58,032 bases of DNA from an uncultured Eudoraea sp. (GTDB lineage: Bacteria; Bacteroidota; Bacteroidia; Flavobacteriales; Flavobacteriaceae): assembly GCF_947258925.1 (NCBI RefSeq), contig NZ_CAMYKG010000027.1, forward strand, positions 1-58,032. Direction: 5' to 3'. A model generated the notes under the pieces. That model worked only from the letters and a program-made list of their open reading frames with translations. It was not told the DNA's origin and ran no database searches. The number at the start of each line of letters is the position of its first letter. Position 1 is the first letter of the stretch. Made by a program: the position numbers and the translations under genes. Of the stretch, positions 44,594 to 54,361 are shown piece after piece.

Positions 44594-45031
44594 TTATTCT
44601 TTAAAAGATTCTAAAAGACCAATATATTCTTTTACTGTTATTTTTTTATAACCCGTTTGCCCTAACACCCTTCCATCTTTGTCCAGGACAACAACCAAAG
44701 GAAAGTATCCATTTTGGTTATAGGTTTCGGCCAAGTCTTTATTCTTTTCCTGCTGCTCAACCGAAAGTTTATTTTGTTTTTTACGCGGGAAATCTGCCAG
44801 CAATAAAACAAAATGGTCCGAAGAATAATTTTTGAATTCTTCAGAGCTCCAAATCTGCTGTTCAAGTTTTATGCAGGGTGCGCACCAATCCGAGCCCTGA
44901 AATACTAGAATAATTGGTTTATCCCCAGATTTGGCCAGTTCTTTGGCATAGTTGAAATCTGTCTGCCATTCCTGAGCCCAAATTGTCGCCGAACCAATGA
45001 ATAGTACCAGAAAGAAGGTTCTTATTTTCAT
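44594..45031 (-). CDS. Secreted thioredoxin-fold protein
   Basis: 145 residues. Signal peptide (FFLVLFIGSATIWAQ), active site SDWCAPC (Cys50, Cys53) and the cis-Pro strand YFPLVVVLDKDG, in a DUF255/thioredoxin_7-like layout. It would work in the periplasm, reducing or isomerising disulfides of partner proteins. It heads the ApbE operon. A clear promoter upstream (45032-45174) is not seen. Confidence 0.9.
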   Translation of the reverse strand: MKIRTFFLVLFIGSATIWAQEWQTDFNYAKELAKSGDKPIILVFQGSDWCAPCIKLEQQIWSSEEFKNYSSDHFVLLLADFPRKKQNKLSVEQQEKNKDLAETYNQNGYFPLVVVLDKDGRVLGQTGYKKITVKEYIGLLESFKE

Positions 45032-45174
45032 ATGATAGATTAACGCTTTTTTTTAAGATTTCGTATCCCGTTTTTGACAGGAGCCACTTACTTTATCAGG
45101 ATCTTGAGATAATTGCGATCTGTGTCGTAAGTTCCATAATCACATGGGGTATAAGGGTATAGATACTGCCAAAT

Positions 45175-45750
45175 CTACAGTATCTCTTTTAAGCTTATCA
45201 AAAGATCATCGCTGGCTATTACAGTAGCGAATTCATTATGTATGCTGGCTAATTCAATTTCGTGAATCATTTCGGCCTTGTATTTAGTTCCATTAGGACC
45301 TACTTTATCAAAGGCAGCCGTTGCATCTCCCACTAAAAATGTATCATAACCCAAATTCCCTGCCATTCTTGCGCTACTAGAAACGCAATGATCCGTAGTT
45401 AAACCAACAATCACTACTTTTTCAATTCCAAGTTTGTCCATTTTTTGCTGCAGATCTGTCCCAATGAAAGCACTGTTCACCTCTTTCTCTATAATGGCTT
45501 CATTTGCCAGTGGTTTAACAATATCCTTGAATTCGTTCCCTATCTTACCCTTAACCAGCGGGGAATTCGGATTGGTTGAGTTGTGCTTAACATGAAAAAT
45601 AGGAAGCTTATTATTTCTCCAAAAGTCAAGCACTTTTCTTGCATTTGATTCAGCTTGAAGATTATTTCTGTGCCCCCCATAATAGTCAATATCATCTAAT
45701 CCTTTCTGAATATCGATAAGGAGCAATGCCGGTTTACTTGCAGAATTCAT
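45175..45750 (-). CDS. Isochorismatase-family cysteine hydrolase
   Basis: 191 residues from the ATG at 45750; the longer frame lies in modC. The triad is visible: Asp in LLIDIQKG, Lys in NSPLVKGKIG, and Cys in TTDHCVSSSARMAG. Members hydrolyse amides or esters such as nicotinamide or ureidoacrylate; the substrate cannot be assigned. It starts one base after the modC stop and so lies at the end of the molybdate operon, though a link to molybdenum is not obvious. Confidence 0.9.
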   Translation of the reverse strand: MNSASKPALLLIDIQKGLDDIDYYGGHRNNLQAESNARKVLDFWRNNKLPIFHVKHNSTNPNSPLVKGKIGNEFKDIVKPLANEAIIEKEVNSAFIGTDLQQKMDKLGIEKVVIVGLTTDHCVSSSARMAGNLGYDTFLVGDATAAFDKVGPNGTKYKAEMIHEIELASIHNEFATVIASDDLLISLKEIL

Positions 45751-45751
45751 A

Positions 45752-46627
45752 TTATTCAATTTTGTAGAGAATTGGATTAAAGGCTTTAGAGGCAACCATT
45801 ACTTTGTCACCAATATTCAATGTTTGTACTTCAGATTTATCCGCAATTACTTTAACCACATTGTTTTGAATCAACACTGAAACAATGTGAATAACATCGT
45901 GAGATTCTATTTTCAATACTTCACCTATAAATTTAAATTTTCCACTGATCTTTTTATTGGTAAAGATTTCATCGGGCATTCCCTGTTTGATAATTTTCCC
46001 CTTTTCCAATACAATAACCCTGTCAGACAGTTTCATAATCTCACCTGGATCATGACTTACCAAGAGGGTGGTAAGACTATATTCCTTATGAATTCTCGAG
46101 ATATAATCCTGGAGTTTCAAACGAATTTTATAATCCAGCGCTGCAAGAGGTTCATCTAACAAGAGAATTTTTGGCTTGTGTACAAGGGCTCGTGCCAGAG
46201 CCACCCGTTGTTGTTGACCACCTGAAAGTGTTTGTGGTTTTCTACTGTTCAGATCCCCAAGTTCCATTAGTTCTATAAGATCAGAAATTACTCTTTTATT
46301 CTGCCCTTTATGTGCTGCAAATTCCAGATTTTGTTTTACAGTCATATTTGGGAACAAGGCATAATCCTGAAATACATAACCAATATTTCTTTTTTGGGGC
46401 GATAAATAATCCCTCTTTTTGGTATCTACCCAACTGGTATTTTCAACCGTAATAACTCCTTTATCCGGGTTTAATAATCCGGCAAGGATTCTTAAGGTTG
46501 AGGTTTTTCCTGAACCGGATTCACCATATAGTGTAACTAATTCACCTTTTCTGATATCACATTTTATGCGAAGGTTCATTTGTCCGTCAGAGTCACTTAA
46601 ACTTTTATGAAAATCTAGCTTTATCAT
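45752..46627 (-). CDS. modC: Molybdate ABC transporter ATP-binding protein ModC
   Basis: 291 residues from the ATG at 46627, which overlaps the modB stop (ATGA); the frame's extension to 46684 lies in modB. Walker A GESGSGKTS, signature LSGGQQQRVALARAL, Walker B ILLLDEPLAALD. The C-terminus (about 225-290) has a TOBE/Mop-type domain that binds oxyanion (EVLKIESHD, DKVMVASKAFNPILY). It powers molybdate import with ModB and ModA. Confidence 0.92.
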   Translation of the reverse strand: MIKLDFHKSLSDSDGQMNLRIKCDIRKGELVTLYGESGSGKTSTLRILAGLLNPDKGVITVENTSWVDTKKRDYLSPQKRNIGYVFQDYALFPNMTVKQNLEFAAHKGQNKRVISDLIELMELGDLNSRKPQTLSGGQQQRVALARALVHKPKILLLDEPLAALDYKIRLKLQDYISRIHKEYSLTTLLVSHDPGEIMKLSDRVIVLEKGKIIKQGMPDEIFTNKKISGKFKFIGEVLKIESHDVIHIVSVLIQNNVVKVIADKSEVQTLNIGDKVMVASKAFNPILYKIE

Positions 46628-47298
46628 TTCCAAAAGCGCTTTAGATACCCCCCATTTATTAAATATACCGTAAGCAGGATACAAAATGTTATAATAAATA
46701 ATACAGAAGCGTAGAAATTGGCCGCGCCGTAATTCATTGCTTCTACCTCATCATAAATTGCAATGGATGCGACCTTGGTTTTACCTGGAATACTTCCGCC
46801 AATCATTAGTACTACGCCAAATTCACCCACGGTATGTGCAAAAGCGAGGACAATTCCGGTTAATATTGAAGTTTTGCAATTGGGCAGAAGAACCTTAAGC
46901 AAGGTTGTCCATTTTGATTTTCCCATCACCTGCGAAGCTTCCGTGAGTGAATGAGGCAGCATACTCAGACCCGATTGAATTGGGTGAACCATAAAGGGCA
47001 GGCTATATATTATGGAAGCAAGGACAAGTCCGCCAAATGAAAATACAAGTTTAAGCCCCAGCCATTCATTTATCCAATTCCCAAAGGCGTTTCCCGGACT
47101 GAAAGCCAACAGGAAATAAAAACCCAAAACCGTTGGAGGTAAAACCAAAGGCATGCTGATAAGAGTTTCCATGAAGGGTTTAGATCTGGATTTGGTGTTT
47201 ACCAGCCAATAGGCTATCGGTATTGAAATAACCAATAGTATTGCCGTAGTAACAACAGCTAGTTTTAAAGTAATAAATAGCGGATCCCAATTCATCAT
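46624..47298 (-). CDS. modB: Molybdate ABC transporter permease ModB
   Basis: 224 residues, five to six helices. The EAA loop is near residue 140 (SLTEASQVMGKSKWTTLLKV), and the N-terminal half has LVLPPTVLGFYFLL, typical of ModB. Start at 47298 (ATG ATG); it overlaps the mop stop by four bases and modC by four. Molybdate supply serves Mo-cofactor enzymes. Confidence 0.93.
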   Translation of the reverse strand: MMNWDPLFITLKLAVVTTAILLVISIPIAYWLVNTKSRSKPFMETLISMPLVLPPTVLGFYFLLAFSPGNAFGNWINEWLGLKLVFSFGGLVLASIIYSLPFMVHPIQSGLSMLPHSLTEASQVMGKSKWTTLLKVLLPNCKTSILTGIVLAFAHTVGEFGVVLMIGGSIPGKTKVASIAIYDEVEAMNYGAANFYASVLFIITFCILLTVYLINGGYLKRFWK

Positions 47299-47696
47299 TC
47301 AGACAGCATAATTTCATTAGTTTTGACCATTGCGCAAACAGATAACGCTTCTTCCAATCCAAGTTGATCCACCGCATTGGTAGTAATAATGGAGCTTATA
47401 TCACCTGCCGGGGTATTTATCAGGATATTGCTTAACAATAGACCGCGTTCAATATGAGTAATTTCTCCCTTAAGGCGGTTTTGAAGGCTTATTTTTTGCT
47501 CGGTGTCCTTGCCGATAATAACTTCCGTTTCCTTAAATAAAACCTTAACTAAATGACCTGCAGTCAGATATGAAACCGTTTCCGGAGTTTCTATGATGAT
47601 GGCTTTAAACAGGCTCTGATCAGAAAGCTCAATTGTTACGAGTGATAAACTACCGTTTACCTGCACATTTTTAATATGACCTTTTAAACTATTCAT
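47295..47696 (-). CDS. Di-Mop (TOBE) molybdate-binding protein
   Basis: 133 residues with two Mop-type beta domains in a row (SLKGHIKNVQVNGSLSLVTI and NRLKGEITHIERGLLLSNIL). Like the C-terminal pair of ModE or the stand-alone molbindins, it should store or sense molybdate in the cytosol. No DNA-binding helix-turn-helix is present, so it is not a full ModE. It lies between modA and modB, with overlaps of eight and four bases. Confidence 0.88.
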   Translation of the reverse strand: MNSLKGHIKNVQVNGSLSLVTIELSDQSLFKAIIIETPETVSYLTAGHLVKVLFKETEVIIGKDTEQKISLQNRLKGEITHIERGLLLSNILINTPAGDISSIITTNAVDQLGLEEALSVCAMVKTNEIMLSE

Positions 47697-48507
47697 CTAC
47701 CGAATATCCGAAATCTTTTAATATAATCTTTGCCTCCCTGGAGAAAAGAAATTTGTAAAATTTTTTGACCCCCGAATTATTTCTTTTAGGTTGGTTTATG
47801 ATCACTGCTCCTTGTGCTATTGGGGTGTAAAGAGAATCGTTGATGATAACAAAATTACCCTTCCCTTTCATTTCCGGTGAAAGAACCACTGATTGGGCTG
47901 TAAATCCGATTTCAGCCGATTTAGAATATATAAATTGATTGGTTTGGGCAATACTCTCACCATATACCAATTTAGTCTCAAGATCAGATAAAAGCCCCTT
48001 TTTTTTAAGTACTTCCAGGGCTGCCAGTCCATAGGGTGCTGTTTTAGGATTTGCGATTGCAATGTGCTTAATTGACGAACTGTCTAAGTTTTCTGTTGTT
48101 GGCGCAAGTCCGTCAACCATTGTCCAGAGTGCTAATTTTCCATATGCGTAGATTTCAGGGGGGGCACTGGCAAAGCCTTTTTTAAATAGATCCGAAGGGT
48201 ATTTCATATCAGCCGAGACAAAAATATCAAAGGGTGCGCCTTCCATAATCTGGGCAGTATGCTTTCCAGAAGAACTTATAATCAAGTCACAGTTAAAGCC
48301 AGTTTCTGCTGTGAATTTTTCAATAATGGACTCTAATGCGTATTGTGTATTGGCCGCAGCGGCAATGGTAATTTTAGATGAATCATTATTTGCGTCTTTA
48401 CAGGCAGAAACAAGAACTAGTAAAACAATTCCTAATACTTTAAAAACCAATTTTTTTTTAAGCGGCAATTTAAGAGATGGTGGGACTTTAAAATTCCAAT
48501 TCGGCAT
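47689..48507 (-). CDS. modA: Molybdate-binding lipoprotein ModA
   Basis: Up to 272 residues. The first ATG at 48507 lies inside the end of the SRAP gene; a TTG at 48468 gives a neater signal (PLKKKLVFKVLGIVLL) without overlap, so the start is uncertain. The lipobox is VLVSAC. The mature part has the ModA marks AAAANTQYALESI, SSSGKHTAQI and AIANPKTAPYG. It captures molybdate or tungstate and passes it to ModBC. Confidence 0.9.
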   Translation of the reverse strand: MPNWNFKVPPSLKLPLKKKLVFKVLGIVLLVLVSACKDANNDSSKITIAAAANTQYALESIIEKFTAETGFNCDLIISSSGKHTAQIMEGAPFDIFVSADMKYPSDLFKKGFASAPPEIYAYGKLALWTMVDGLAPTTENLDSSSIKHIAIANPKTAPYGLAALEVLKKKGLLSDLETKLVYGESIAQTNQFIYSKSAEIGFTAQSVVLSPEMKGKGNFVIINDSLYTPIAQGAVIINQPKRNNSGVKKFYKFLFSREAKIILKDFGYSVDE

Positions 48508-49252
48508 AGGCTACTTCTTTAGTGATGTCCGCTACATTGCCCGGATATTCTTTCCCCCTTAAACGACTTACAGTATGTGCTTTTAGTTCATCTTCCGGAT
48601 ATGATTTTATCAATTCCTGTATCGCTTTTTTGTCCAAATCGTCTTCTATATGCTCCAGCCATTTGTCTACCAGTTCTTCCGGTAAAATTAAAGGCATTCG
48701 TGGTCCCGAAGCCTTTGGGTTATTATGAATTTTGGACATCATGGAATTTCCCTCAGTTGTTACAATTGAGAAGGTGTTAATCAATTCACCGGTTTCTGTA
48801 TCCACCCATTCACTCCAGAGCCCGGCCAAAGGTAAAGGTTCATTGTCTTTTTTATTCACATAAAAAGGGAAGGTTTTACCGGCGTAATGATGATGTTCAT
48901 AAAATCCGTCTACATAAATAATACAGCGCTTATTTTTGGCTGAATTTCGAAAGGAAGGCTTTTCAAAAATTGTTTCCCCTCTTGCGTTAAGCGTTTGGTT
49001 CCAGAGCTTTTTTAGTTGAGTCTTATCTTTTACCCAAAACGGTACAAGTCCCCACGTTGCAAGAATTGGTTTATGTGGCGCACTATCTGTATAAATAAAT
49101 AATTTTGGGTGATTAAATCCTGAAACATGATAAAGTGGCAAGTCTGATAAAGGTGCCATTTTTTCAATAATCTCCTCAATGGCCTGCTCGTTCCCGTAAT
49201 GCCTGGCACGTTTTAACTGAGCTTCAAGACTTGCTTTGATATCGTAACACAT
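48488..49252 (-). CDS. SRAP-domain protein (HMCES/YedK family)
   Basis: 254 residues. The catalytic Cys2 follows the initiator Met (MCYDIKASL), and the family motifs NARGET, DGFYEHHH and HNNPKASGPRMPLIL are complete. SRAP proteins covalently cap abasic sites in single-stranded DNA with Cys2. Its end overlaps the longest modA frame by 20 bases, and it is on the same strand as the molybdate genes, so partial co-transcription is likely. Confidence 0.93.
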   Translation of the reverse strand: MCYDIKASLEAQLKRARHYGNEQAIEEIIEKMAPLSDLPLYHVSGFNHPKLFIYTDSAPHKPILATWGLVPFWVKDKTQLKKLWNQTLNARGETIFEKPSFRNSAKNKRCIIYVDGFYEHHHYAGKTFPFYVNKKDNEPLPLAGLWSEWVDTETGELINTFSIVTTEGNSMMSKIHNNPKASGPRMPLILPEELVDKWLEHIEDDLDKKAIQELIKSYPEDELKAHTVSRLRGKEYPGNVADITKEVAYAELEF

Positions 49253-49385
49253 ATCTCAATATTTATATAATGGGGAAGAATTAAATTTAAGAAATTTTGT
49301 TCAATAATTGATTTGGACTGGATTTAACGTAATTTCTGAATTAAGCAAAATTAAAAAAGATAAGCCAGAGAACTGAGTGTGAACT

Positions 49386-50783
49386 TTATAAGGGCATCCA
49401 AACTAACAATGCCGATTGAATGATAAAAAACAGAATAAAAGGAATTACAAAATATCCCATAACATCTCTCGCCTGTAATTTGGTGCCACTGGCCATTACA
49501 GGAAAAATTATTAATAAATAGAAAGGTTGAAGGGCATTACTCAGACTTTCTCCATAGGCAATAGCCATAGAGGCTCTGGCAATCATAGCGGTAACTTCCG
49601 TTTCACTGAACCCTGCGCCAAGTTCTTTGACTACATTAATAATTCCAGGTCCAATCACGGCAAACTCCCCACCGGCGGAAGGAATGGCAAAATTCACCAA
49701 ACCACCAGAAACATATGCTAAAAAGGGATAGTTTGTTAGGGTGGCAATTGAAACCTGAAGATCAGCAATTTTTGCACCTAAACCGGTTGAAAGCATTATT
49801 CCCATGATACCTGCATAAAACGGATATTGAAAAAGTATTCCTGAGATATTGCTGCTTGATCGTTTCATGGAAATGCTATACCGCAGCGGAGTTTTATGAA
49901 GAAAAAGGCCCAGGATCAGAAATGTAAATATGATAATATTGAAATTCAGTTCGAACCCATTCTGATAAAAATAATGTCCGATAAAAATGAAACCTAAAAT
50001 GGCAACTGAAGTTTGCAAAACCCCGCTATTATTGAGAAGATCTGAGACAGCTCGATAAGGAAGTTTGTAAGATTCCGCCTCTGCTTTAACTGAAGTCTCG
50101 TTTGGAAGATCATCCAGTACCAGGAGATCAGATAATTCTTTATCCTTGTTGTCTTTTGGAACTAATATGAGAAATAATAGAGGTCCTAACACCACAAAAA
50201 GCAGGATCATTATAATGTTCAGAGATGATCCCAACGTATAAGAGGTTGGTATCAAATTGGAAAGAATACCTGCTTCAATTAAAAAATTGTTTTCGGTATT
50301 TAATAATAGGGCGATAGAACTGGAAGCCCCGGCAACCCAACTACCCATGCCAAAATAAACACAGGCGATTAAAAAAGGATAGTTTAACCCTTTTACTCTT
50401 GTGGCCAATTCTCGGGCTAAAATTGCCACAATTACGATCATCCCAAAACTGATCAATGCCATTAGGGCTCCAGAAACAAGTACAAACAAATAAACTTGGC
50501 CCGGAGTCTTTATGTAGCGAGATATCCAATTTATACCTTTTTCAACCGTTTCTGATTGGGCTATACTGGCAGCTGTCACAATGACAAGGATAATCTGCAT
50601 CCCAAAAGCCAGCAAGGACCAAAACCCTCCATACCATCCTTCCAGAACACCTATGAATGAGGTATCTGTCCACAAAAGGGCAGCAAATCCTGTGATGAGG
50701 GTAAGGAGCAATGCAAAAACATACGCACTGGGCATATATTTAACAAAGAGATCTGTGAAAAGTTTGCCAAGTGCTGAAATCAT
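49386..50783 (-). CDS. Short-chain fatty acid transporter (AtoE family)
   Basis: 465 residues with about 12 helices. The family pattern LVVSGALMALISFGMIVIV-like (FVLVSGALMALISFGM) and NFAIPSAGGEFAVIGPG is present. AtoE-type proteins take up short-chain fatty acids such as acetoacetate and butyrate. No fatty acid degradation genes are next to it. The 5' flank (50784-50919) shows no clear promoter. Confidence 0.9.
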   Translation of the reverse strand: MISALGKLFTDLFVKYMPSAYVFALLLTLITGFAALLWTDTSFIGVLEGWYGGFWSLLAFGMQIILVIVTAASIAQSETVEKGINWISRYIKTPGQVYLFVLVSGALMALISFGMIVIVAILARELATRVKGLNYPFLIACVYFGMGSWVAGASSSIALLLNTENNFLIEAGILSNLIPTSYTLGSSLNIIMILLFVVLGPLLFLILVPKDNKDKELSDLLVLDDLPNETSVKAEAESYKLPYRAVSDLLNNSGVLQTSVAILGFIFIGHYFYQNGFELNFNIIIFTFLILGLFLHKTPLRYSISMKRSSSNISGILFQYPFYAGIMGIMLSTGLGAKIADLQVSIATLTNYPFLAYVSGGLVNFAIPSAGGEFAVIGPGIINVVKELGAGFSETEVTAMIARASMAIAYGESLSNALQPFYLLIIFPVMASGTKLQARDVMGYFVIPFILFFIIQSALLVWMPL

Positions 50784-50919
50784 ACTAGAACTTCTCAGTT
50801 GTATTTAGTTATAGTTTAGTTCGTAGGATAAATTAGTAAAATTCCCAATAACGGTTCATTTATTATAGTCCAAAAAATGTGCGATGTTTACTGAAACACA
50901 CCGCACATTAATAGATACA

Positions 50920-53900
50920 TCAGTTTGATTTTCTTACACGAACAGGATACTCTGGTCGCTTAGGGGTTACCGGAGGGGCACTCTTCAGCTGTTCCATTAC
51001 GACTTCAATGGCTTTTTCCAATTGAGGATCACTTCCAGAAATAACCTCTTTGGGCCATTGTTCCACTTCAATATCCGGCGCAACCCCTTCATTCTCAACG
51101 CGGTAACCGTTTTCGTTCCAGAATGCCACATTAGGCGCAGTTACCGATCCGCCATCAATAAATTCAGGATACCCTAAAACACCAACAAGTCCGCCCCAGG
51201 TTGTTTTACCGATGAGGGTACCCAGTTTAAATTTTCTAAACATCCAGGGGAGATAATCCCCGCCTGAGCCGGCAGTTTCATCAATAATCATCACTTTCGG
51301 TCCTTGGATGGAGGCGCTGGGGGATTTGAGATCATTTCCATACCTGAAGGTCCAGGATGCCTGATAGGGTTTCTTCAGCATATCTATATAGTAATCTGCC
51401 AACTGTCCGCCCCCATTGTGTCGTTCATCAACAATTATAGCTTTCTTATTGGCCTGGGGGAAGAAATACCGTTTAAAATATTCGTGTCCGGCGCCTGCTG
51501 TATTGGGTACGTAGACATAGGCCACCTGTCCGTTTGTTGCTTTATCAACTTTTTTAATATTACCTTCAACCCAGTCCCTGTTTCTCAGAGAGCGTTCACT
51601 TTCAATAGGAACCACTTTTACCTTGCGCGAGCCAGAGCCGTCTGCGGAAGCTGACACTGTGAGCTCTACAATCTTGTTTTGAGTGTTTTCAAAATGGCTA
51701 AAGAGATTTTGATCTGCAGTAACCTGCCTGCCATTTACGGCGATTAAATAATCACCTGTAACAACGTTAACACCCGGTTCTGTTAAAGGTGAACGAAGTT
51801 CAGGGGTCCAGTTAAGACCTCCGTATATTTTTGCAAATCGATACCTGTTGTTAGACACGTCATAATCTGCTCCTAAGAGGCCTCCACCAACTTTGTCCGG
51901 GTTATTCATTCGATCGCCCCTGCTACCAAACCTATGATGTCCTACAGCAATTTCACTGCACATCCATTGCATAACTCTGTACAGGTCACTTCTGCAAGTG
52001 ACATCCGGAAGGAAAATTTTATATTTTTCTTTCATCGCATTCCAATCTAATCCATGCATTCCCGGGTCATAGAAATAGTCCCTGTTCACACGCCAGGCTT
52101 CATCAAAAATATTGGACCATTCCTGTCTTGGATCAATTTTTACTTTAATACTACCAATATTTAATGCACCATTTTCAGGTTTCTTCCCAACTTCTGTAAT
52201 ACCCCAGGTTTGTTCCTTACGGTATAACATTTTTTTTCCGTCCGCAGCAATAGTATACCAATTTACCGGCATAACTTCTTCATCTTCCCGCTTATTCAAA
52301 TCATACATTCTAAGTTGCTGTGGATCGCTGAAACTACTATGAGGTTTACGCGATAAATAAAATAATTTTCCTTCTTCAGTAGCGCTTAAGCCGGAATACA
52401 TGCCCGGTGAAATGGGTAAGTCAATAATACGATTCGTAATTTGTTCCCAGTCTATCCGCAATGGTTCTGCTGTTTTGTCTTCTTTCTTACCATCTTTTGA
52501 TTTGTCATCTTTATCGGATTTCTCTTCCTTCCCGTTCTTTTCTTCATCATTCTCTTTAGCTAATGGGGAAATAAGCTCCTTCCTTAAGGTTACCAAATAG
52601 ATAGAATTCGTCATTTCCATATCCTGATTAGACTGATCAAACCAATTCACAACAGGTCCGGCATCTGTGGAGGCAAGCATATAGATGTATTTTCCGCTTG
52701 GATCAAAGATAGGTTCACTAACGTTGGAAAGGCCATCGGAAAGTTCAAAGGATTTATTCTGATCAAGGGAATATACGTAGGCCCTTTCAAAGTTTGTTTC
52801 CGTTATTATTGTGTAGGACACCCATTTCGAATCATGGGACCAGGAACCAAAAAGTTCTCTGAAAACACCTGGAGAATACAGTTTATCTGTTCCAATTTTA
52901 GTGATTTTTGCGGTAGCTGTATCTGCCATCAATAAATTACGCCCATTATCCACGAAGCATAACTTTTTACTATCTGGTGACCAATGTAAAAAGGCGTAGA
53001 ATCCGGAACCGGAGATAGGTATCTTTTTTATTGAGCCATCTTCCAGTGTTTTAAGATGCAGGCTATATTCACCCGAAGCATCCGAAAAATAAGCTATCTT
53101 CTTGCCGTCTGGCGACCATTGTGGATATTTCTCATGAATCCCCGCAGTTTGACTCAAGTTCTCTACATCACCTTTTTCAGCGGGTACAGTTATTACTTCC
53201 CCTCTGAAATCAAAAACAGCCCTGGCACCGGATGGTGAAATACCGGCACTTCTAATGTATCTGTCGCCAGAGACATAACGAGGCCTGAGTTCCAGTAAAT
53301 CTGTAGCGATGGAGATAGTAAGTTTTGTACTGGATAAAGAATTTGTATCAAATAAATGTAAATATCCTGCTTGCTCGTAGATTAAATCATTGTTATTGGT
53401 ATTGAGACTTATCACGGGAAAATCGTCATAATTTGTGAGCTGGGTTACCTGTCTGGAGTCCAAGTCATAAGCAAAAAGATTGAATTCACCATTACGGTCA
53501 CTTCTAAAATAAACTTTGTTTCCTATCCACTGTGGATTGGCATCATTGCCTCCCGAGGCTGGTTTGGGAATTTCCGTAACTTCATAGGTCTCCATATCGT
53601 AAATCCATATACGTGATTGCGTGCCTCCCCTATAATTCTTCCATTGGTTAAACACTTCATATAGAGGTGAATAAGCGATATATTTTCCATCCTCTGAATA
53701 CGATGCACTAAATGCACTGGGAATTGGCAATTCCGTTGGCTGACCTCCTTCGATCGAGACAGTATAAAGCTTTGCATGTCTGTTGGTGTAGGTAGCTCTG
53801 CGGGAGATGAAAAGCACTTCTTTGCCATCCGGAGTAAAATCTCTTACCTGATCCCAGCTTGGATGCCAGGTTAGTCTTTTAGGAACTCCCCCTTGTGCAG

Positions 53901-54195
53901 AAACAATAAATACATCTATATTTCCGTCATATTCCGCACTGAAGGCAATTAAAGAACCATCTGGTGAAAAAACGGGGTTGGATTCCACCCCTTCATCAAT
54001 GGTGAGTCGCCTGGGATTAGTACCATTTTTGTTGGCAATCCACAGATCTTCGGCATAAATAAATGCAATATTATTTTCACTAATTGCAGGACTTTTTAAC
54101 AACCTGGTATCTATTGTATTTTGAGCATTTATTTGGAAAATCCCTATTGCCAGAAATATGGTTAGTAACGGATAACTTTTAAAGTGTATTCTCAT
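50920..54195 (-). CDS. Secreted Tricorn-like S41 peptidase
   Basis: 1091 residues with signal peptide (YPLLTIFLAIGIFQINAQ). TolB/WD-like beta-propeller blades span about 35-540 (NPVFSPDGSLIAFSAEYDG, PQWSPDGKKIAYFSDA and similar). A Lys/Asp/Glu-rich linker lies at about 543-575, then a tricorn C1 domain, a PDZ domain (about 770-860) and the S41 core with DERHNGGG (about 925) and the catalytic Ser near 978 (ETAGSGGDYLPW). These large peptidases cut peptides, possibly oligopeptides from outside. It is a single-gene unit. Confidence 0.92.
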   Translation of the reverse strand: MRIHFKSYPLLTIFLAIGIFQINAQNTIDTRLLKSPAISENNIAFIYAEDLWIANKNGTNPRRLTIDEGVESNPVFSPDGSLIAFSAEYDGNIDVFIVSAQGGVPKRLTWHPSWDQVRDFTPDGKEVLFISRRATYTNRHAKLYTVSIEGGQPTELPIPSAFSASYSEDGKYIAYSPLYEVFNQWKNYRGGTQSRIWIYDMETYEVTEIPKPASGGNDANPQWIGNKVYFRSDRNGEFNLFAYDLDSRQVTQLTNYDDFPVISLNTNNNDLIYEQAGYLHLFDTNSLSSTKLTISIATDLLELRPRYVSGDRYIRSAGISPSGARAVFDFRGEVITVPAEKGDVENLSQTAGIHEKYPQWSPDGKKIAYFSDASGEYSLHLKTLEDGSIKKIPISGSGFYAFLHWSPDSKKLCFVDNGRNLLMADTATAKITKIGTDKLYSPGVFRELFGSWSHDSKWVSYTIITETNFERAYVYSLDQNKSFELSDGLSNVSEPIFDPSGKYIYMLASTDAGPVVNWFDQSNQDMEMTNSIYLVTLRKELISPLAKENDEEKNGKEEKSDKDDKSKDGKKEDKTAEPLRIDWEQITNRIIDLPISPGMYSGLSATEEGKLFYLSRKPHSSFSDPQQLRMYDLNKREDEEVMPVNWYTIAADGKKMLYRKEQTWGITEVGKKPENGALNIGSIKVKIDPRQEWSNIFDEAWRVNRDYFYDPGMHGLDWNAMKEKYKIFLPDVTCRSDLYRVMQWMCSEIAVGHHRFGSRGDRMNNPDKVGGGLLGADYDVSNNRYRFAKIYGGLNWTPELRSPLTEPGVNVVTGDYLIAVNGRQVTADQNLFSHFENTQNKIVELTVSASADGSGSRKVKVVPIESERSLRNRDWVEGNIKKVDKATNGQVAYVYVPNTAGAGHEYFKRYFFPQANKKAIIVDERHNGGGQLADYYIDMLKKPYQASWTFRYGNDLKSPSASIQGPKVMIIDETAGSGGDYLPWMFRKFKLGTLIGKTTWGGLVGVLGYPEFIDGGSVTAPNVAFWNENGYRVENEGVAPDIEVEQWPKEVISGSDPQLEKAIEVVMEQLKSAPPVTPKRPEYPVRVRKSN

Positions 54196-54361
54196 AGGAA
54201 AGATGTTATTGATTATTTAATTATTTGAAGTGCATCTAAGCGCAGCTAATTGTAAATGAATGATCGTTAAATATAAGGTGGATTTTGGTCTTACAAAATA
54301 TGAGATACGACTTTTTTATAATTCGATGAATGTCTAAGAAATAGCTTCCGAGGATTAGGGT

